From NCBI GenBank assembly GCA_019113295.1, contig DXHR01000011.1:33254-97253 (forward strand): a DNA stretch of 64,000 nt. The letters are read 5' to 3'. Each line of letters starts with the position of its first letter. The first letter of the stretch is position 1. Below are positions 18,175-27,857 of the stretch, one piece after another. The notes below the pieces were generated by a model. That model saw only the letters and a program-made list of their open reading frames with translations, had not been told where the DNA came from and ran no database searches. The translations under genes were made by a program, and so were the position numbers. The DNA comes from Candidatus Salinicoccus stercoripullorum (lineage in GTDB: Bacteria; Bacillota; Bacilli; Staphylococcales; Salinicoccaceae).

Positions 18175-19341
18175 TCAGTACTCTTTGACCCGTTTTTTAT
18201 AGGCTTCAACAGAAGCTTTAAGTTCGTCCATATCATCATGCGGAAACTTGTCCAGTACGGCACCGGCGACCTCAATTGCAACCATGTGTTCACATACTAC
18301 TGAAGCTGCCGGCACTGCACATGCATCACTGCGTTCGATCGTTGCCTTGAACTCTTCCTTGGAGTTTATATCCACGCTTAGGAGCGGTTTGTAAAGTGTC
18401 GGTATCGGTTTCATCACCGCTTTGACGACTATCGGCATACCTGTTGTCATGCCGCCTTCGAAACCGCCCAGATTATTTGTACGGCGGGTATAGCCTGTTT
18501 CTTCATCATAGGTTATTTCATCCTGGACATTGGAGCCGGGAATGGAGGCTGCTTCAAAACCCGCCCCGAACTCAACACCCTTGAAGGCATTGATACTGAC
18601 GACGCTGCCGGCAATTTTCGCATCCAGTTTCCTGTCATAATGGACATGGCTGCCGAGACCGGGAATCGGATTTTCAACAATCACTTCAACAACCCCGCCG
18701 ATTGAATCGCCGTTCTTTTTGGTGGCGTCGATCAACTGTTCAGCTTCAGCGGTCTTTTCTTCGGAAACCATGCGTACTGAAGACTTGTCGGAGAACTCAC
18801 GGATATCAGCCAGGTTATACTGACCATCGTCCCTTACACTGCCGATCTGTTTCACGCGGCTGACTATGCGGATATCGAGGGCATGGAGCAGTTCTTTGCA
18901 CAGGGCACCCACAGCAACCCGGGCTGCTGTTTCACGTGCAGAGGAACGTTCAAGCACATTTCTCAGATCACGCATGTTATACTTCATGCCGCCTACCAGG
19001 TCGGCATGCCCCGGACGTGGTTTTGTTATGACACGTCTCATGGATTCCGCCTCTTCGGGCGTGAGTGGATCACTGCCCATGATCTTGCTCCAGTGTTTGA
19101 AGTCATCGTTGATAATCTCAATCATTATAGGGCTGCCAAGAGTTTTAGCATGTCGGATTCCGCTGCCAAACTGGAAAGTGTCTTTTTCAATCTGCATCCT
19201 CCGGCCGCGTCCGTAGCCTCCCTGACGTTTAATCAGTTCATTGGTCATTCTCTCTTTATCGATTTCCAGGTTCGCCGGAAATCCTTCCACTATCGCTGAA
19301 AGTTTTGGTCCATGGGACTCACCCGATGTTAAAAATCTCAT
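18175..19341 (-). CDS. aroC: Chorismate synthase
   Basis: 388 aa from [14 protein letters not shown]. Last shikimate step, EPSP to chorismate with reduced FMN. The three family signatures are visible: [31 protein letters not shown] and [16 protein letters not shown]. An in-frame GTG nine nt earlier is less likely because AGGTG is spaced correctly for the ATG at 19341. First of the aroC-aroB-aroA-TPR-UPF0302-DUF2487 unit. Confidence 0.96.
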   Translation of the reverse strand: MRFLTSGESHGPKLSAIVEGFPANLEIDKERMTNELIKRQGGYGRGRRMQIEKDTFQFGSGIRHAKTLGSPIMIEIINDDFKHWSKIMGSDPLTPEEAESMRRVITKPRPGHADLVGGMKYNMRDLRNVLERSSARETAARVAVGALCKELLHALDIRIVSRVKQIGSVRDDGQYNLADIREFSDKSSVRMVSEEKTAEAEQLIDATKKNGDSIGGVVEVIVENPIPGLGSHVHYDRKLDAKIAGSVVSINAFKGVEFGAGFEAASIPGSNVQDEITYDEETGYTRRTNNLGGFEGGMTTGMPIVVKAVMKPIPTLYKPLLSVDINSKEEFKATIERSDACAVPAASVVCEHMVAIEVAGAVLDKFPHDDMDELKASVEAYKKRVKEY

Positions 19342-19367
19342 TATATGCACCTGCCTATTTCATGATA

Positions 19368-19396
19368 TTAAAAAAAGCCGAGTTGCTTCACCCAGC
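19368..19396 (-). terminator. Terminator after ndk
   Basis: Minus-strand stem GCTGGGT / ACTCGGC (two G-U pairs) followed by seven T and AAT, between the ndk stop codon and aroC. It would separate ndk from the aro unit. Confidence 0.6.
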
Positions 19397-19412
19397 TTAT
19401 GATGCTCTGCTA

Positions 19413-19859
19413 CTAGTATATCCAGGAGCTGTTGATCAGATCGTAATCAAGTACTTCCGATTCGTCAAAGAAAAGACCGATTTCCCTTTCAGCACTCTCT
19501 GGTGAATCCGAACCGTGGATGATGTTCTTACCGACTGTCAGGCCGAAATCCCCTCGTATTGTGCCTGGTGCAGCCTGTTGTGGATTGGTTGCTCCAACTA
19601 CAAGGCGTGCTGTATCAATGACGTTCTCACCTTCAAGCACCATTGCGAATACTGGCCCTGAAGTGATGAAATCCACCAATTCGCCGAAGAAAGGCTTATC
19701 CTGGTGTTCCTGGTAATGTGTTTTGGCAAGCTCTTCTGATACATGCATCAGCTTTGCTCCTGCAAGTTTGAAACCTTTGTTCTCCAGCCGTTCCACAATT
19801 GGTCCGATGAGATTTCTCTGTACGCCGTCAGGCTTGATCATTAAAAATGTCTTTTCCAT
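19413..19859 (-). CDS. ndk: Nucleoside diphosphate kinase
   Basis: 148 aa, standard length. Transfers the gamma phosphate of NTPs to NDPs through a phosphohistidine. The active-site motif is [16 protein letters not shown], and the start [19 protein letters not shown] is characteristic. A good ribosome site (AAAGGAG) precedes the ATG. Located between the heptaprenyl synthase genes and aroC, as in Bacillus apart from the missing cheR. Confidence 0.96.
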   Translation of the reverse strand: MEKTFLMIKPDGVQRNLIGPIVERLENKGFKLAGAKLMHVSEELAKTHYQEHQDKPFFGELVDFITSGPVFAMVLEGENVIDTARLVVGATNPQQAAPGTIRGDFGLTVGKNIIHGSDSPESAEREIGLFFDESEVLDYDLINSSWIY

Positions 19860-19920
19860 TTCGAGTCTCCTTTAATTGAATTCCATACTATTCTAACATT
19901 TTCAAATTTGTTATTTCAAT

Positions 19921-20874
19921 TCAATTCAGACGATTTGCGAGTTTTTCTGCGATCTGGAGCAGATAAGTGCGTATTGGTTCGTCTATATCTTTGATTGCCG
20001 CTTTTGCTTCTTCGATATGTCTGCCGCTGATTTGGATGGCTTCTCCGATTGCATCCGAGATGAGGAGCTCCCTGATCAGAGAATCCCGGACACTTCTGTC
20101 CTCCCTGAATGCCGAGAGCTTCTCTTTGAACAGAGGGTCGGAATCTCTCAAAAGGAGCACCGGAAGTGTATAGTGGCCATTTTCAAGATCTGAAAATTTC
20201 GGTTTGCCCAGATTCTTTTCATCTCCGGTGAAATCCAGGCAATCATCGATAATCTGAAAGCTCATCCCGATATGGTATCCGTACTTCAGGAGTGAATTCA
20301 GTTCTTCCTCTGTTACATGTGCGGCATATGCTCCCATCTCGATACTGAGCTCAATCAGCAATGCAGTTTTTCTGTATGTTTTTTTATAATAGTCATCAAG
20401 TGTCTGTTCCGCATTGAACTGCTGATCGAATTGGAAAAGTTCCCCGCTGACAATATCCTGCATGGCAGCTGAAAATGCATCGTGGAGTTTTTCATGTTCG
20501 ATGGTGCTCACCAGTTCCAGTGAAGTGGAGAGCAGGTAATTTCCAGTGTTTACTGCCTGAAGATATCCATGTTCATAGTACACAGTATCCTGCCCTCTTC
20601 TGAGTTTGCTGTCATCTATGATGTCATCATGAACGAGGCTCGCCATATGGATCAGTTCGAGGCTGGCACCTGCTCTGATGACATCGTCGTGCAGGCTCCG
20701 GTCACCGAGCCTGCCGACAAGCAGTGTGAAAGTCGGACGGATCTTCTTACCGCCGTATTGGAACAGTTCATAACTGCTGTCATTGACAATGGTACCATTC
20801 GGATCAAGGCTCTCTCTGATCAGTTCCTTCACTTCTTCTAAATCGGAAGCTAGAAATTCTCTGTGTCTAATCAA
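19921..20874 (-). CDS. hepT: Heptaprenyl diphosphate synthase component II
   Basis: 317 aa trans-prenyltransferase that builds the menaquinone side chain. The first aspartate-rich motif is LVHDDIIDDSKLRRG and the second FQIIDDCLDF; GGKKIRP and GELFQFD are also present. It acts with the small component I encoded at 21593. The ATG overlaps the menG stop by 4 nt, giving the conserved hepS-menG-hepT unit. Confidence 0.94.
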   Translation of the reverse strand: MIRHREFLASDLEEVKELIRESLDPNGTIVNDSSYELFQYGGKKIRPTFTLLVGRLGDRSLHDDVIRAGASLELIHMASLVHDDIIDDSKLRRGQDTVYYEHGYLQAVNTGNYLLSTSLELVSTIEHEKLHDAFSAAMQDIVSGELFQFDQQFNAEQTLDDYYKKTYRKTALLIELSIEMGAYAAHVTEEELNSLLKYGYHIGMSFQIIDDCLDFTGDEKNLGKPKFSDLENGHYTLPVLLLRDSDPLFKEKLSAFREDRSVRDSLIRELLISDAIGEAIQISGRHIEEAKAAIKDIDEPIRTYLLQIAEKLANRLN

Positions 20875-21581
20875 ACAGATCCCACCCGTCCGAGAGGTTT
20901 GTATCCGATATGTGTTGCTGCTGTGCCCAGCGTATGGGACAGTATTTTTATATTGGCAAACCCTGTGGATGACATCATATCTTTAAGTTCCGGTTTGGTC
21001 AGGAATGTGCTGGTGGATTCATACAGCCATTCATATTCCTTTGTCCTGCCTGCAATCACTCCGCCAATTTTCGGCATTACTTTCCCAAAGTATAAATCGA
21101 AACCTCTGTTTACAATGCTGTTTTCCGGTGTGGAGGTTTCCAGTACAACGAGAACGCCGCCAGGGGTGAGGACTCTGTAGAATTCTTCAATCGCCTGTCT
21201 GTAATCAGGGAGATTGCGCAGTCCGAATCCTATTGTGACGAAATTGAAACTATCATCTTCAAACGGGAGGTCCATTGCATTCCCTTGGAGGAGGGTAATG
21301 TTAACATAGTCTTCAACTTTTCCTTTTGCGACCTCCAGCATATTCTCGCTGAAATCAAGGCCTGTAACACTGGCTCCCGGGGCCTTCTTTGCAAGCTGGA
21401 TCGTCCAGTCCCCCGTGCCGCAGCATACATCGAGTATTTTGTGTCCCTCTTTCAGGAACATCTCCTTCATGGTCCTGTTTCTCCATTCTGTATGCTGATT
21501 CAGGCTGATGATGTTGTTCATATGGTCGTAATCGCCTGAAATGGCGTTGAATATAGTTTGTACTTTTTTCTCTTTATCCAT
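20871..21581 (-). CDS. menG: Demethylmenaquinone methyltransferase
   Basis: 236 aa from MDKEKKVQTIFNAIS. SAM-dependent C-methyltransferase for the last step of menaquinone synthesis. Motif I is ILDVCCGTGDWT; the UbiE/MenG signatures YDHMNNIISLNQHTEWRN and FGLRNLPDYRQAIEEFYRVL are clear. Sits between hepS and hepT. The product is the electron donor for the QcrABC complex encoded nearby. Confidence 0.95.
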   Translation of the reverse strand: MDKEKKVQTIFNAISGDYDHMNNIISLNQHTEWRNRTMKEMFLKEGHKILDVCCGTGDWTIQLAKKAPGASVTGLDFSENMLEVAKGKVEDYVNITLLQGNAMDLPFEDDSFNFVTIGFGLRNLPDYRQAIEEFYRVLTPGGVLVVLETSTPENSIVNRGFDLYFGKVMPKIGGVIAGRTKEYEWLYESTSTFLTKPELKDMMSSTGFANIKILSHTLGTAATHIGYKPLGRVGSV

Positions 21582-21592
21582 TAGATTCACCT

Positions 21593-22087
21593 TTACTCTT
21601 GGGTTATGTATGGGAGTGAAGTGATGTCTGTTGTTTTCATCTGTTCGTCGATTAGAACTTCGAGGCCCCCATCTGCAAAGCCATGTTCGACGAGGTAGAG
21701 CATGGGCGCATAGAGCAGCCATTTCACTTCATCAGCCCCCGGCACTTCTCCTGAGGAGGCAAGCCGGGATTTTCTGGAGCTGAGCTGCTTGGAAATTTTC
21801 ATCATGTCCCGGAGCACTGAATAGCTTCCGTCTTTTGCAAGATACATATAAAATCTGCTGAACAGATAATCCCCGGCAAGCACGTGGAGTTCCCTATTTT
21901 CATCTTCAGGTGTCTCGTCCAGAAAATTAAGTGCCGTATTAAAAAGAAGAACGGCATCATTTACATGGCTGCCGTGCCGGACGTTGCCCTTTTCGGAGAA
22001 AAAATCAAAAAAAGGATTATTATGTATGTCAAGTATCCATGCGCCGTCCCCCAGATCGTTTTCAAGTTCTTTCTTAAGAGCATCCAT
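21593..22087 (-). CDS. hepS: Heptaprenyl diphosphate synthase component I
   Basis: 164 aa, poorly conserved, without prenyltransferase motifs, as expected for the regulatory subunit of the two-component enzyme. The segment VLAGDYLFSRFYMYLAK matches the region conserved in HepS proteins. Identification rests on this segment and on position just before menG and hepT. Somewhat shorter than B. subtilis HepS (about 250 aa). Confidence 0.78.
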   Translation of the reverse strand: MDALKKELENDLGDGAWILDIHNNPFFDFFSEKGNVRHGSHVNDAVLLFNTALNFLDETPEDENRELHVLAGDYLFSRFYMYLAKDGSYSVLRDMMKISKQLSSRKSRLASSGEVPGADEVKWLLYAPMLYLVEHGFADGGLEVLIDEQMKTTDITSLPYITQE

Positions 22088-22103
22088 GAAAATATCACCT
22101 TAT

Positions 22104-22136
22104 AAATTAATAGACCTAACCAGAAGAAGTTAGGCC
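22104..22136 (-). terminator. Putative terminator after hup
   Basis: Minus-strand stem CCTAAC / GTTAGG with an 8-nt loop followed by the moderately T-rich TCTATTAATTTATA, just downstream of the hup stop. The U tract is weak, so some read-through to hepS is likely. Confidence 0.5.
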
Positions 22137-22147
22137 TAAGTAGTCAA

Positions 22148-22420
22148 TTATTTTACTGCATCCTTAAGAGCTTTACCCGCTTTGAATGCTGGTACTTTAG
22201 ATGCTGCAATCTCAATTTCTTCACCAGATTGTGGATTGCGTCCTTTTCTAGCAGAGCGTTCACGCACTTCAAAGTTACCGAAGCCGATAAGCTGTACTTT
22301 TTCACCTTTTTTCAAAGATTCCTGGATCGTGTTAAATACTGCATCAACTGCAGCACCTGCTTCTTTTTTTGTAAGATCAGCATCATCGCTGACAGCATTG
22401 ATCAAATCTGTTTTGTTCAT
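22148..22420 (-). CDS. hup: DNA-binding protein HU
   Basis: 90 aa from [15 protein letters not shown], the standard length. The signature [19 protein letters not shown] that forms the DNA-binding arm is intact. HU is the main nucleoid protein. A perfect AAGGAGG ribosome site precedes the start, in keeping with high expression. An upstream ATG three codons earlier overlaps that site. The leader contains a 10-bp inverted repeat (separate entry). Confidence 0.96.
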   Translation of the reverse strand: MNKTDLINAVSDDADLTKKEAGAAVDAVFNTIQESLKKGEKVQLIGFGNFEVRERSARKGRNPQSGEEIEIAASKVPAFKAGKALKDAVK

Positions 22421-22443
22421 CAGATCCACCTCCTTATATGACT

Positions 22444-22469
22444 ATAATGATAAGTGGTTTTATCATTAT
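22444..22469. repeat. Inverted repeat in the hup leader
   Basis: Perfect 10-bp arms (ATAATGATAA / TTATCATTAT) with a 6-nt centre, between the predicted hup promoter and its ribosome site. Could be an operator or a leader hairpin. The arms resemble Fur-box half sites but the spacing does not fit the Fur consensus. Confidence 0.5.
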
Positions 22470-22480
22470 GTTTCGACTTT

Positions 22481-22509
22481 AACACAGTGGTCTTTGCACT
22501 GCAACGGAT
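22481..22509 (-). promoter_or_regulatory. Putative sigma-A promoter for hup
   Basis: Minus-strand TTGCAG, 17-nt spacer, then TAAAGT, followed by the leader with the inverted repeat. Each box is 4-5 of 6 to consensus. Confidence 0.45.
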
Positions 22510-22536
22510 TTCACCGTTTTAATGCCAAAAAATCCT

Positions 22537-23259
22537 TTACTGGCCGCTTTTGTGGCGGCTTGTCATGAAGATCGGACGGTTTTTATCATCCACTGTTATC
22601 TTGGGAGAATAGATGGGAACCACTGGTGTATATTCATACAAAACATGCCGGACATCTTCACCGGTTTCGAACGACAGATCGTTCTCCTCTATGATTCTGC
22701 CGATATCTTCACGGTAATCCACTACAAACTGCTGTCCGCCATTGTAATAGACATCGAGTGAAGTGCCTGAATACGGACTTGTTACAACAGGATTGTCGGA
22801 GAGTTTGTAGAAGCCGAGATCCAGCTGATAGACATTCGGCCCAACCTCTTCACCAAGATGGACATACTCACCCATTGCATCCAGCCTGATGGTAAGCGAA
22901 CGTACTTCCTCTGTAATACTCAGGTCCGCCAGTTTGACTTTTGGATCGTCTTCCTCGTCTATGATGACATATTGATATTTGCCGCCTGCTTCATATGAAT
23001 TTTCCGGACGTTCATCCAGGTAGTCCGGAACCAGCTTTTCAAAATCAATCTGGTATTCCAGATACTCCCTCTGACTTTCCTTCGTGCTGATCGGCAGCAG
23101 GCCTTCGGAATCTTCCTGATACTTATCAACTGCATTCTGCACCATTTCGACCTGGGAGTCCCCCGGCACCTGGTTTCCGGCTTTTTCTGATTCCGGATAC
23201 AGGCACCCTGCCATAAGTACTGTGGCTATCATGAGCATGGTTAACTTGATGCTACGCAT
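22537..23259 (-). CDS. YphF-type lipoprotein
   Basis: About 240 aa from MRSIKLTMLM. The signal peptide ends in the lipobox LMAGC, so Cys-19 should be lipidated and the protein anchored outside the membrane. The body is acidic, with segments EYLEYQIDFEKLVPDYL and GQQFVVDYREDIGRIIEEN. Position after gpsA and a DUF2768 gene matches B. subtilis yphF. Function unknown. The start overlaps the DUF2768 stop by 8 nt. Confidence 0.82.
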   Translation of the reverse strand: MRSIKLTMLMIATVLMAGCLYPESEKAGNQVPGDSQVEMVQNAVDKYQEDSEGLLPISTKESQREYLEYQIDFEKLVPDYLDERPENSYEAGGKYQYVIIDEEDDPKVKLADLSITEEVRSLTIRLDAMGEYVHLGEEVGPNVYQLDLGFYKLSDNPVVTSPYSGTSLDVYYNGGQQFVVDYREDIGRIIEENDLSFETGEDVRHVLYEYTPVVPIYSPKITVDDKNRPIFMTSRHKSGQ

Positions 23260-23458
23260 GGGTGCTGCCCCCAAGAACAGGAATCATGAGCAGGAAAGCG
23301 GCAATCAGAAGAACCCATGCAACCATTGAAATGATAATACTTAAAAACCTGTTTTTTACAACGTACCTTGCGACATAGATCAAAACTGCCGCAAGCGCCA
23401 TTGCACCTAACGAATAAAATGAAATCCACATGAGATTCATTCTGGTTATATCAAACAT
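23252..23458 (-). CDS. DUF2768 small membrane protein (YphE-type)
   Basis: 68 aa from MFDITRMNLMWISFY, with two TM helices (FYSLGAMALAAVLIYVARY and IIISMVAWVLLIAAFLLMI) separated by a short basic loop. Length and gene position match B. subtilis YphE (67 aa, DUF2768). It starts 4 nt after gpsA. No function is known. Confidence 0.85.
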   Translation of the reverse strand: MFDITRMNLMWISFYSLGAMALAAVLIYVARYVVKNRFLSIIISMVAWVLLIAAFLLMIPVLGGSTHA

Positions 23459-23462
23459 TGTA

Positions 23463-24521
23463 TCACTCTCTTGTCCAATCTTTGTTTTGCTTATCAAGAA
23501 GGTCTTCCAGCTTGTCAGTCTCACCTGTCTTCTCGCGCATCATCAGTGCATAGAACGCTTCTTCTTCAGTGATGCCGTGGAAAAGATATCTGTACAGTAC
23601 TTCAGTGATCGGCATTTCCACACCGTATTCCCTGGACAGTTCGAACGCTGCCTTTGTTGTGTTGACACCTTCAACGACCATGCCCATTTCCTCCTGGGCC
23701 TCATCAACGCTTTTACCTTCGGCGAGCATGATGCCGCAACGATAATTTCTTGAATGCATGCTTGTTGCTGTCACTATGAGATCTCCCATACCTGTCAAAC
23801 CAAGGAAAGTCAGAGGATTTGCCCCCATCCTTGTGCCCAGGCGGGTGATTTCCTGCAGACCGCGTGTGATCAGTGCCGCCTTTGCATTATCCCCGAATTC
23901 AAGGCCGTGAAGGACACCGATTGCAAGCGCGATGATGTTTTTCAAGGCTCCGCCTATCTCGACGCCGGTCATATCATCATTCCTGTAGACTCGGAAATAC
24001 TTATTCATGAAAATATCCTGTACAATCTGCAGGCTTTCCGGGTTTCTGCATGCGGCGCTGACTGTTGTCGGAGATTTCAATGCAACCTCCTCAGCATGAC
24101 TCGGTCCGCTCAGGACACAGATGTCTGTCATGGTTTCAGAAGTCATCTCTTCTGCAATGACATCGGAGACCCTCATGTGGGTGCCAAGCTCCAGACCTTT
24201 TGCCACATGGACGATGATTATTTTTTTGCCGAGTTCTGACAGAATTCCGTCCAATTCACTTGAAACTGTTCGGATCGCCTTGACAGGCACCGCCAGGACA
24301 ATCAGTTCTGCATGGGCTGCCGCTTCCTTCAGATCATTGGTGGCAAGTATCCCTTCATTCAAATCGATATTTTTTAAAAAGCGTTGGTTGGTATGGCTCT
24401 GGCCGATTTCCGAAACGACTTCGCCGTTCCGTCCATACATGAGTACATCATGGCCATTATCGTTAAGCACCATTGCCAGGCTCGTGCCGAAGCTGCCCGT
24501 GCCTATTACAGAAATTTTCAT
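23463..24521 (-). CDS. gpsA: NAD(P)-dependent glycerol-3-phosphate dehydrogenase
   Basis: 352 aa. Reduces dihydroxyacetone phosphate to sn-glycerol-3-phosphate for phospholipid synthesis. Dinucleotide-binding loop is VIGTGSFGTSLAMVL; the catalytic Lys lies in EIGGALKNIIALAIG; GLTGMGDLIVT is also conserved. Follows der by 12 nt. C-terminus is about 10 residues longer than in many homologues (EDLLDKQNKDWTRE). Confidence 0.95.
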   Translation of the reverse strand: MKISVIGTGSFGTSLAMVLNDNGHDVLMYGRNGEVVSEIGQSHTNQRFLKNIDLNEGILATNDLKEAAAHAELIVLAVPVKAIRTVSSELDGILSELGKKIIIVHVAKGLELGTHMRVSDVIAEEMTSETMTDICVLSGPSHAEEVALKSPTTVSAACRNPESLQIVQDIFMNKYFRVYRNDDMTGVEIGGALKNIIALAIGVLHGLEFGDNAKAALITRGLQEITRLGTRMGANPLTFLGLTGMGDLIVTATSMHSRNYRCGIMLAEGKSVDEAQEEMGMVVEGVNTTKAAFELSREYGVEMPITEVLYRYLFHGITEEEAFYALMMREKTGETDKLEDLLDKQNKDWTRE

Positions 24522-24533
24522 ACTTGTACCCTC

Positions 24534-25844
24534 CTAGTTACGTTTTCTGCTTACTATATGGATTGGTGTGCCTGTGAAATCGAAAGCATTTCTCAGCTGA
24601 TTCTCCAAATATCTGCGATAGCTGAAATGCATCAGCTCCACGTCGTTCACAAATAACACGAATGTCGGTGGAGCAACCGCCACCTGTGTGCCATAGAATA
24701 TGTTCAGCCTGCGCCCTTTGTCCGTCGGAGTCGGATTCATGCTGACACTGTCGACAAGCACTTCGTTAAGAGTGCTTGACTGTACCCGTTTCTTATGGGA
24801 GTCGTTGACCAGCCTGATCATCGGGAACAGTGTTGTAAGGCGTGATTTCGTGACTGCCGATACGAAAGCTATTGGCGCATAATCAAGGAATTGGAATTCG
24901 GTCCTGATATTATCTTCGAATTTCTTCATTGTCTTATCGTCTTTTTCCACTGCATCCCATTTGTTGACGACAATGATCACTGCACGTCCTTCGTCATGGG
25001 CAAGGCCTGCGATGCGTTTATCCTGTTCGAGAATGCCTTCTTCCCCATTGATGACCATCAGTACGACATCGGAGCGTTCTATGGCCCTGTTCGCCCTGAG
25101 AACCGAATACTTCTCAGTAGACTCATACACTTTGCCTTTTTTTCGCATGCCTGCGGTATCAATCAGGGTATAGTCTTCCCCGTCATACGAATATGCGGTA
25201 TCGATCGCATCCCTGGTCGTGCCCGCAATATCTGAGACGATAACTCTGTCCTCGCCGAGTATGGCGTTGATAAGACTGGATTTGCCGACATTCGGCCGCC
25301 CGATAAGTGATACTTTGATGGATGCATCCATTTCTTCTTCTATTTCGAGTGTCCTGAAATGATTTACCGCTTCATCGAGAACATCTCCGAGTCCGAGACC
25401 ATGGGAACCGGAAACCGGGTACGGATCCCCCAGGCCAAGCTGATAAAACTCATAAATATCGTTTCTCATTTCGAAATTGTCAATTTTATTTACAGCCAGG
25501 ACAACAGGCTTTTTGGCTTTCTGCAAAATCCGGGCAACAAAAAGGTCATCCTCGGTTACACCTTCTCTGCCGTTTGTAATCATCAGGATGACATCTGATT
25601 CAAGTATTGCTATTTCCGCCTGCAGTTTTATCTGTTCCTGGAAAGGCTCATCTTTTATTTCTATACCGCCTGTATCAATTACATTGAATTCGTAGTTCAG
25701 CCAGTCACCGGCAGCGTAAAGTCTGTCTCTGGTCACCCCGGGACTGTCTTCCACTATCGCTTTTCTTTCTCCGATAATTCTATTGAACAGCGTGGATTTA
25801 CCGACATTCGGCCTCCCCACCACTGCAATGGTTGGTTTGTACAT
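24534..25844 (-). CDS. der: Ribosome biogenesis GTPase Der (EngA)
   Basis: 436 aa with two tandem GTPase domains and a KH-like C-terminal domain. First domain: [23 protein letters not shown]. Second: [23 protein letters not shown]. Essential for 50S subunit assembly. Position between rpsA and gpsA is conserved in Bacillales. Confidence 0.97.
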   Translation of the reverse strand: MYKPTIAVVGRPNVGKSTLFNRIIGERKAIVEDSPGVTRDRLYAAGDWLNYEFNVIDTGGIEIKDEPFQEQIKLQAEIAILESDVILMITNGREGVTEDDLFVARILQKAKKPVVLAVNKIDNFEMRNDIYEFYQLGLGDPYPVSGSHGLGLGDVLDEAVNHFRTLEIEEEMDASIKVSLIGRPNVGKSSLINAILGEDRVIVSDIAGTTRDAIDTAYSYDGEDYTLIDTAGMRKKGKVYESTEKYSVLRANRAIERSDVVLMVINGEEGILEQDKRIAGLAHDEGRAVIIVVNKWDAVEKDDKTMKKFEDNIRTEFQFLDYAPIAFVSAVTKSRLTTLFPMIRLVNDSHKKRVQSSTLNEVLVDSVSMNPTPTDKGRRLNIFYGTQVAVAPPTFVLFVNDVELMHFSYRRYLENQLRNAFDFTGTPIHIVSRKRN

Positions 25845-25880
25845 AGATTCCCTCCTAATTTAAATATATTTTAACACAAA

Positions 25881-25912
25881 AATAAAATAAAGAGCGATAG
25901 ACATCGCTCTTT
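25881..25912 (-). terminator. Terminator after rpsA
   Basis: Perfect 10-bp stem (AAAGAGCGAT / ATCGCTCTTT) with a 4-nt loop, followed on the minus strand by ATTTTATTTTT. It lies 33 nt beyond the rpsA stop and should end the cmk-plsC-rpsA transcript. Confidence 0.85.
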
Positions 25913-25944
25913 ACAGAATTACATTCATGTCATTTTTATAACAA

Positions 25945-27207
25945 CTAAATATCCAGGTCTTTAAAACGGTCGCCGAAGACGTCGCCGAGTGTCGGGCCTT
26001 CATCATCCGAGTCGTCACGGTATACTTTTGGCTCACTGCCCTCACTTCTTGGTGCCGGTTCAGTTGTCTCTTTGATGGATAGTGAAATTTTTTCGGAGTC
26101 CTCATTGAGTGAAAGGATCTTGACCTCTACTGACTGGCCTTCTTTCAATACGTCGCTTGGAACCGCCACATGTTCATGACTGATTTCTGAAACATGGACA
26201 AGACCTTCGACACCAGGAGTGACTTCCACGAATGCGCCAAAATCGACAAGCCTTTTGACAGTCCCTTCAAGGACATCCCCTTCAGAATGGGCTTTGATGA
26301 AGCCGTCAAACGGACTTTCCTGTGCCTGTTTGAGGGAAAGGCTGATTCTCTCCTGTTCAGGATCGACATCGAGAATCTTCACATTCACTTTGTCGCCGAT
26401 ATTCACAGCATCTTCGACTTTTTCGACTCTGCTGTAGCTCAATTCGGAAATATGGGCAAGCCCGTCAACTTCACCGAGATTGATGAATGCACCGAAAGTC
26501 GTGATGCGCACAACTTCTCCCTCTACAATGCTTCCCACTTCAAGGGTTTCCAGCTGTTTCTTTCTCTCAACTGCTTTTTCAGCTTCTACAATTCGTTTTC
26601 TATTGAGTATCACACGATTTTTCTCAGGTTCGATATCTTCAACTTTAACTTCCAGTTCCTGGCCGTCAAACTGTTCCAGATCTTCGATATAGGCATCCGA
26701 GAGCAATGATGCAGGGATGAAACCCCTGACTCCAACATCAATTACAAGTCCTGCCTTGACAACTTCCATTACAGTGCCTGTAATCGTTTCGTCATTGTCT
26801 TTTGCAGACTGGAGTGAATCATAAGCATTGGATTCTTCCAGTTTCCTGATGGAAAGAATGACGTTTTTACGGTCCTCTTCATCTTCCACCTTGATGACTA
26901 CGCCTTCGATTGAGTCATCTTCGGAAACAATTTCCTCCGGACGTTCAATCCTTTTGCTTGTAAGCTGGCTGATTGGTACGATCCCTTCAAAATCAGAGTC
27001 GTCGATATGAGCTTTTACGAATTTGTCTTCTATCTTGTACACAGTACCCTTGACGGTTTCCCCCACTTCAAAGCTGGATGAAACATCATTTTCCTGTGGT
27101 GTATCCTGAGCGGACACCTCTTCGTTTACCCCACCGGCATTCTCGTTGATTGAGGAATTGTCAATCTCTTCCTGGTTCTCTTCGTTCTTGATATTATCTG
27201 TCGTCAT
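25945..27207 (-). CDS. rpsA: S1 RNA-binding domain protein (small subunit S1-like)
   Basis: 420 aa with four S1 OB-fold repeats, roughly residues 47-120, 135-203, 220-290 and 307-376, for example VEGEVVRITTFGAFINLGEVDGLAHISELS and GTVKRLVDFGAFVEVTPGVEGLVHVSE. Low-GC Firmicutes carry this four-repeat form (YpfD) instead of six repeats. Very acidic N-terminus and C-terminus. Start ATG follows GGAGG. Role in translation of leaderless or weak mRNAs is less clear than in E. coli. Confidence 0.92.
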   Translation of the reverse strand: MTTDNIKNEENQEEIDNSSINENAGGVNEEVSAQDTPQENDVSSSFEVGETVKGTVYKIEDKFVKAHIDDSDFEGIVPISQLTSKRIERPEEIVSEDDSIEGVVIKVEDEEDRKNVILSIRKLEESNAYDSLQSAKDNDETITGTVMEVVKAGLVIDVGVRGFIPASLLSDAYIEDLEQFDGQELEVKVEDIEPEKNRVILNRKRIVEAEKAVERKKQLETLEVGSIVEGEVVRITTFGAFINLGEVDGLAHISELSYSRVEKVEDAVNIGDKVNVKILDVDPEQERISLSLKQAQESPFDGFIKAHSEGDVLEGTVKRLVDFGAFVEVTPGVEGLVHVSEISHEHVAVPSDVLKEGQSVEVKILSLNEDSEKISLSIKETTEPAPRSEGSEPKVYRDDSDDEGPTLGDVFGDRFKDLDI

Positions 27208-27279
27208 GTGCCTGCCTCCAATTACATTACTAAAAAGTATATATCTAACTTCTTATAAATGTATAGATTTGTCAAGTGA

Positions 27280-27855
27280 TTAGTCAGAAAATAAAAGATT
27301 GTTTATATCTTCTGTAATTTTCAGTGTAACATCTTTTCGGGTCATGCCTTGTTCTGTAAGCTGTTTAGTGTCTATGGGTTTGCCGAATACAAGTGTTATG
27401 CCTTTCTTGCGGTCGTAGCTGCCCTTGATGGCAGCAGGTACGATCTTTGCGCCCGATTTTACAGCCACGAAACTCGCCCCCTGCTGCAAATCCTGCAGCT
27501 TGCCGCTGTTGCTTCTGCTTCCTTCCGGGAACATGCAGAGCATATTCCCTTCGCCAAGGACCTCGATGGATTTCTTCAAAGCTGCCCGGTCGCTTTTACC
27601 CCGTTCAACCGGAAAAGCATTCAGATGTGAAATGAGATATCCTAATACAGGAATCTTGAACAGTTCCGATTTTGCAAAGAATGACATGTCACGGTCCACG
27701 CTTATCCCGATCAACGGCGGATCGTATTCTGAAATGTGGTTGCTGCATACGACTACAGGTCCATCCTGTGGTACCCTGTCCTTGCCGACTACCCTGATCT
27801 TAAAACGGGTATGATAATAGCTTTTCACCAGGTTTTTGGCAATAGTGTAGAACAT
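27280..27855 (-). CDS. plsC: 1-acyl-sn-glycerol-3-phosphate acyltransferase
   Basis: 191 aa. Acylates lysophosphatidic acid to phosphatidic acid at the membrane. The catalytic H-x4-D motif is SNHISEYDPP, and the substrate motif is FPEGSRSNSGKL. Short PlsC of the Bacillus type. Lies 2 nt after cmk, the conserved cmk-plsC-rpsA order. Confidence 0.93.
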   Translation of the reverse strand: MFYTIAKNLVKSYYHTRFKIRVVGKDRVPQDGPVVVCSNHISEYDPPLIGISVDRDMSFFAKSELFKIPVLGYLISHLNAFPVERGKSDRAALKKSIEVLGEGNMLCMFPEGSRSNSGKLQDLQQGASFVAVKSGAKIVPAAIKGSYDRKKGITLVFGKPIDTKQLTEQGMTRKDVTLKITEDINNLLFSD

Positions 27856-27857
27856 TC

